From assembly GCA_024684665.1 (NCBI GenBank), contig JAIKWN010000066.1:1-18797 (forward strand): a stretch of DNA of 18,797 nt, given 5' to 3'. Source of the DNA: Clostridiales bacterium (lineage in GTDB: Bacteria; Bacillota_A; Clostridia; Christensenellales; Aristaeellaceae). Below, piece after piece: positions 15,492 to 18,797 of the stretch (its first letter is position 1; each line of letters begins with the position of its first letter). The position numbers and the translations under genes are program-made. The notes beneath the pieces are model-generated. The model was not told the origin of the DNA, did not search any database, and saw only the letters and a list, made by a program, of their open reading frames with translations.

Positions 15492-15516
15492 CAACCGCCG
15501 GAAATGCGCGTATAAA
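15488..15516 (+). promoter_or_regulatory. SigA-type promoter of the AEC transporter gene
   Basis: A perfect TTGACA (15488-15493), a 17-bp spacer and TATAAA (15511-15516). Transcription would begin near 15523, about 27 nt before the start codon. ATGCGCG (15504-15510) abuts the -10 box. Confidence 0.8.
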
Positions 15517-15549
15517 CGTCCCGATTATACGTTATCTTTGGAGGCGGAT

Positions 15550-16461
15550 ATGTCCGTATTTGCGACGATGGCGGAGACACAGGCACTTATGTTCCTGTAT
15601 CTCCTCGTGGGTGCGATCCTCTCCCGCGGGGGTTATGTCCGGGAGGAAGGACGGGAGGGGATGATCGCTCTGCTGATCCGGGTGGTCATGCCTTGTTCCG
15701 TGCTGTCCCCGTTCCTCTCCGGCATCGCGCCGGAGCATCTTTCGGAAGGCGCAATGGCGATGGCCATTTCCGCTGCCTACTGCCTCGGCTCCTGGGGGAT
15801 CGGGAACCTGCTCTGGCGGCGGGAGCCTGCGGGCAGGAGGGAAGTTCTTATTTTCTCCACCATGCTTCCGAACCTGGGGAACGCTGGCCTGCCCATCAAC
15901 AGCCTGGTGTTCGGCGCGCCGGGGGTTTTCTATACCTCCATGCAGATGACGAGCTCCACCGTGATCGCCTGGACGGCCGGGCCAGCGATCTACGGGCGCC
16001 GGGGAAAACCGGCGGAGATCCTGCGCGCGGTCCTTCTGAACCCGAACGTGGTGGCAGTCTTCCTGGGTTTCTTTTTTATCCTGACGGGGCTGCGCCTGCC
16101 GGGTATCGTTACCCGTGCGGTCTCCGGTTTCGCCGGCATGACCGCGCCCCTGTCCATGGCACTCATCGGGGCGGCCCTTTCGCAGGTGCATGTGAAGGAG
16201 CTACTCCGCGCGGACCTTCTGCTGCTGTGCGCCGTGCGCCTCGCGGTTTTGCCCGTCGCGGCCATGGTCATCATGCGCCTGCTAGGCGTTCCGGAAACAC
16301 TGCTGCGGGTCTCCACGGTGCTGGTCGCCATGCCGGTGGCGAATTACACGGCCATCCAGGCGGAAATGTACGGCGGCGATCATCATCTTGCCTCCGCCAT
16401 CATCTTCCTGACCACGCTGCTCTCCCTCGTGACGGTGCCGATGATCACGTTGCTGTTCTGA
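15550..16461 (+). CDS. AEC (auxin efflux carrier) family transporter
   Basis: A 303-aa membrane protein with about ten hydrophobic segments, of the bacterial AEC family, some of whose members carry malate or other organic acids. The typical PNLGNAGLPINSLVFG stretch is present at about 107-122, with the paired pattern in the second half (GAALSQVHVKELLRADLLLLCAVRL region, then PVANYTAIQAEMYGGD). I chose ATG 15550, which has GGAGG 5 nt upstream; the TTG at 15538 lies before it. Monocistronic: own promoter at 15488 and terminator at 16503. Adjacent to a TRAP operon, so an organic acid is a reasonable guess for its substrate, not a demonstrated one. Confidence 0.85.
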   Translation: MSVFATMAETQALMFLYLLVGAILSRGGYVREEGREGMIALLIRVVMPCSVLSPFLSGIAPEHLSEGAMAMAISAAYCLGSWGIGNLLWRREPAGRREVLIFSTMLPNLGNAGLPINSLVFGAPGVFYTSMQMTSSTVIAWTAGPAIYGRRGKPAEILRAVLLNPNVVAVFLGFFFILTGLRLPGIVTRAVSGFAGMTAPLSMALIGAALSQVHVKELLRADLLLLCAVRLAVLPVAAMVIMRLLGVPETLLRVSTVLVAMPVANYTAIQAEMYGGDHHLASAIIFLTTLLSLVTVPMITLLF

Positions 16462-16502
16462 ACAGGATAACTGCTGCGATCCAGTCCCCATGAGAACACT
16501 TG

Positions 16503-16542
16503 CCGCCGAAGTTGCGTCCGGCGGTTCTTTTTGTGTTTTTTT
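16503..16542 (+). terminator. Intrinsic terminator after the AEC gene
   Basis: CCGCCG (16503-16508) pairs with CGGCGG (16519-16524) around a 10-nt loop, followed by TTCTTTTTGTG and a run of seven T at 16536-16542. Confidence 0.65.
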
Positions 16543-16587
16543 GCACGGTTATCCTGCCCGAAAGCCCTTTTCCTTTTTGGTTTTCTA

Positions 16588-16596
16588 TGCTATACT
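16588..16596 (+). promoter_or_regulatory. Extended -10 promoter of glgCD
   Basis: TGCTATACT at 16588-16596 is an extended -10 (TG, one base, TATACT). The matching -35 position is T-rich without a good TTGACA. Transcription would start near 16603, leaving a leader of about 77 nt in which I see no riboswitch. Confidence 0.5.
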
Positions 16597-16679
16597 TGTT
16601 TCGAATGGAAGATGGTGGGATCCAGTTTGTATCCGCCGTCTTTTCAAAGGATTAACCATCCGAATGAGGAGTGTGCGCC

Positions 16680-17858
16680 ATGAGGAAAAAGAAATGCGTT
16701 GCCATGCTGCTGGCCGGCGGCCAGGGCAGCCGACTGGGCATCCTGACGAAGAAGGTGGCCAAGCCGGCGGTTCCCTTTGGCGGAAAGTTCCGCATCATCG
16801 ACTTTCCGCTGTCCAACTGCACGAATTCCGGTATCGACGTGGTGGGCGTGCTGACCCAGTACCGCCCGCTGGAACTGAACGCCTACATCGGCTCCGGTTC
16901 TCCCTGGGACCTGGATCTGTCCAACGGCGGCGTCTACGTGCTTCCCCCGTACCAGACCGGGAAGACCGGCGAATGGTATAAGGGTACGGCCAACGCCATC
17001 TACCAGAACATCCCGTTCATCGAGCAATGGGATCCGGATTACGTCCTCGTGCTCTCCGGCGACCACATCTATAAGATGGACTACAACGCCATGCTCCGCG
17101 ACCACATCCAGAACGGCGCGGACCTCACCATCGCCGTGCGCGAGGTGCCGTGGGACGAGGCTTCCCGCTTCGGCATCCTGAACACCGACGAGAACAACCG
17201 CATCACCGAGTTCGAAGAGAAGCCCGCCCATCCGAAGAGCAACAAGGCTTCCATGGGCGTATACATCTTCAACTGGTCCAAGATGCGCAAGTACCTGGAG
17301 CTGGACGAAGCGGATCCCAAGAGCTCGAACGACTTTGGCAAGAACATCATCCCCATGATGCTGGCCGACGGCGAGAGCCTCTTCACCTATACCTTCGACG
17401 GCTACTGGAAAGACGTGGGCACCATCGAGTCCCTCTGGGAAGCCAATATGGACCTGCTCCAGCTGCCCATGCCCATCGACCTGCATGACAAGCGCTGGCG
17501 CATCTACGCCCGGAACCCGGGCATGCCGCCCCACTTCATCGCCGACGGTGCGAAAGTCGTGGATTCCCTCATCACGGAGGGCTGTGAAGTCCGCGGCACG
17601 GTGGATCACAGCGTGCTCTTTGCAGGCGTGACGGTGGAAACCGGCGCGGATGTGGTTGACGCCGTCGTCATGCCGGGCGCCGTCATTGAGCGGGGCGCCA
17701 TCGTCCGCCGCGCCATCGTGGCGGAGAACGCGCACATCGCAGCCGGCGCGGTCGTGGGCGAGGAAACAGGCAACATTGCCGTTATCGGCCCGGGCGCGAA
17801 GGTTGCTGCCGGGGAATCCATCGCCGCGGGCGTCCAGGTGGACGCGGACGCGCAGTGA
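16680..17858 (+). CDS. glgC: Glucose-1-phosphate adenylyltransferase, catalytic subunit
   Basis: Makes ADP-glucose from glucose-1-phosphate and ATP, the committed step of bacterial glycogen synthesis. 392 aa. The nucleotidyltransferase domain is complete: [14 protein letters not shown] (10-23), [19 protein letters not shown], the [12 protein letters not shown] region, [11 protein letters not shown] (metal/substrate Asp), [10 protein letters not shown] with the substrate Lys and [14 protein letters not shown]-terminal left-handed beta-helix with hexapeptide-type repeats (V/I-x-x-G-A) occupies about 280-392. Start ATG 16680 has GAGGAG 8 nt upstream; a GTG at 16671 overlaps that site. glgD follows after 12 nt, so the pair is co-transcribed and probably forms a heteromeric enzyme as in Bacillus. 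Confidence 0.95.
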   Translation: MRKKKCVAMLLAGGQGSRLGILTKKVAKPAVPFGGKFRIIDFPLSNCTNSGIDVVGVLTQYRPLELNAYIGSGSPWDLDLSNGGVYVLPPYQTGKTGEWYKGTANAIYQNIPFIEQWDPDYVLVLSGDHIYKMDYNAMLRDHIQNGADLTIAVREVPWDEASRFGILNTDENNRITEFEEKPAHPKSNKASMGVYIFNWSKMRKYLELDEADPKSSNDFGKNIIPMMLADGESLFTYTFDGYWKDVGTIESLWEANMDLLQLPMPIDLHDKRWRIYARNPGMPPHFIADGAKVVDSLITEGCEVRGTVDHSVLFAGVTVETGADVVDAVVMPGAVIERGAIVRRAIVAENAHIAAGAVVGEETGNIAVIGPGAKVAAGESIAAGVQVDADAQ

Positions 17859-17870
17859 GGAGGGAACAGC

Positions 17871-18797
17871 ATGAAAGACATCATGGGCCTCATCTATACC
17901 GGTGAAAACGATATCCATTTGGGTGAACTGACGAGCCAGCGCGCGGTCGCGGCCATGCCCATCGCGGGACGGTACCGCGTCATCGACTTCCAGCTTTCCT
18001 CCATGGTGCATACGGGCATCAAGAACGTCGGCATCATCGCCCAGAAAAACTACTCCTCCCTCATGGATCACGTCGGCTCTGGCCGCGAGTGGGATCTGCA
18101 CGGCAAAGAGGGCATGGTCATCCTGCCGCCCTTCCTGACCCGTGACAACCTGGGCGTTTATTCCGGTCTGCTGGACGCGCTGCGTTCCAACATGAACTTC
18201 CTTACCCGCTCCAAGCAGGAATACATCGTCCTGACCAACAGCCACACCATCTACAACATGGATTACTCGGACGCGATCCGCTTCCATGTGGAAAAGGGCG
18301 CGGACATTACGCTGCTTTACACCCGTGAGAATTCCCGTAAGGGCGATCACGACATCTTCTTCTCCCTGAATGACGAAGGACAGATCACCGGCATGGAGAT
18401 CGGCGCGACGGAACCCAAGACCGACTGCGCCGCCATGAAGATCTACATCACCCGCCGGGAGCTACTGCGCCAGCTCGTGGAGCAGGGCGCGGCCAGCGGC
18501 TTGCACGATTTCGAGCGCGACGTGCTACAGCGCTCCGTGAACGAGGGGAACCTGAAGCTCTGCGGCTATGAGTACACCGGCGTGACTTGGACCATCGATT
18601 CCATCCAGTCCTACTTCGGCTTCAACATGGCCATGCTGGACAGCGAGTTCCGCCGCCAGCTCTTCCCGGCGGAAATGCCGGTTTATACCAAGGTGCGCGA
18701 CGACATGCCCGCCCGCTATGTGGAGGACAGCTGCTGCGCAAACTCCCTCGTGGCTAACGGATGCGTCATCGAGGGCACGGTGGAGAACTCCGTCCTC
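17871..18797 (+). CDS. glgD: Glucose-1-phosphate adenylyltransferase regulatory subunit GlgD (partial, 3' end outside window)
   Basis: 309 codons are visible and the frame stays open to the right edge; the family is about 370 aa, so the end of the beta-helix domain is missing. It is a GlgC paralogue that supports GlgC activity. The N-terminus (MKDIMGLIYTGEND) lacks the AGGxGTRL loop needed for catalysis, while later blocks are kept: MPIAGRYRVIDFQLSS, SGREWDL, VLTNSHTIYNMDYSD (DHIY replaced by SHTI) and WTIDSIQSYF. These losses are what mark GlgD as non-catalytic. Start ATG 17871 has GGAGGG 6 nt upstream, overlapping the end of glgC. Further glycogen genes (glgA, glgP, glgB) may lie beyond the window. 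Confidence 0.93.
   Translation, partial: MKDIMGLIYTGENDIHLGELTSQRAVAAMPIAGRYRVIDFQLSSMVHTGIKNVGIIAQKNYSSLMDHVGSGREWDLHGKEGMVILPPFLTRDNLGVYSGLLDALRSNMNFLTRSKQEYIVLTNSHTIYNMDYSDAIRFHVEKGADITLLYTRENSRKGDHDIFFSLNDEGQITGMEIGATEPKTDCAAMKIYITRRELLRQLVEQGAASGLHDFERDVLQRSVNEGNLKLCGYEYTGVTWTIDSIQSYFGFNMAMLDSEFRRQLFPAEMPVYTKVRDDMPARYVEDSCCANSLVANGCVIEGTVENSVL

Noticed and set aside
16490..16981. 163-codon plus frame before and into glgC
   Set aside because: Its first part spans the terminator and promoter, and the rest is glgC out of frame.
16644..18350. 568-codon open frame on the minus strand
   Set aside because: It is antisense to glgC and glgD, both confidently identified, and reads as a low-complexity V/H/D-rich translation with no start signal. 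A shadow of GC-rich codon use.
1..18797. Mobile elements, phage genes, tRNA or rRNA, riboswitches
   Set aside because: No transposase, integrase, terminal inverted repeats, tRNA-like folds or known riboswitch cores were recognised by eye in the intergenic regions.

Overview
The window reads as chromosomal DNA of an anaerobic, fermentative Clostridia-type bacterium (Bacillota). Support: strong AGGAGG-type ribosome binding sites in front of most genes, SigA-like promoters, a pta-ackA-yceD-rpmF block in the order common in Clostridia, a glgC-glgD pair (GlgD is typical of Bacillota), and fairly high GC judged by eye. Species cannot be named. There is no phage, IS, CRISPR or tRNA/rRNA signal; most of the window is ordinary core metabolism and transport.

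Layout. 1-315: non-coding left edge with short imperfect repeats, an extended -10 promoter and a structured leader. 316-4383 (+): tight three-gene operon of a membrane-anchored metallophosphoesterase, a DUF975/CmpB-type fusion membrane protein and an M48 metalloprotease, ended by a strong intrinsic terminator that overlaps the tail of the convergent next gene. 4477-8255 (-): MFS transporter, class II fumarase (fumC) and a divergent nucleoside hydrolase, transcribed right to left. 8348-9102 (-): rpmF (L32) and yceD, with a near-perfect promoter and a terminator. 9170-11415 (-): ackA and pta, the acetate/ATP fermentation branch. 11416-11631: divergent promoter region. 11632-12393 (+): exonuclease III. 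12497-15407 (+): complete TRAP transporter dctP-dctQ-dctM with palindromes around its promoter and a GC-rich hairpin after dctP. 15550-16461 (+): AEC-family carrier with its own promoter and terminators on both sides. 16680-18797 (+): glgC and the 5' part of glgD, the start of a glycogen operon that leaves the window.

How it fits together. Fumarase, a TRAP transporter and an AEC carrier suggest handling of organic acids; Pta-AckA makes ATP and acetate from acetyl-CoA; GlgC/GlgD store surplus glucose. No substrate of the transporters can be read from sequence alone. I did not find a clearly new system. The best second-look items are the DUF975/CmpB fusion beside two envelope hydrolases, the nucleoside hydrolase that seems to lack the catalytic His, and short sequence elements shared among neighbouring plus-strand promoters (ATGCGCG in three -35/-10 spacers; ATGCG palindromes around the TRAP promoter).
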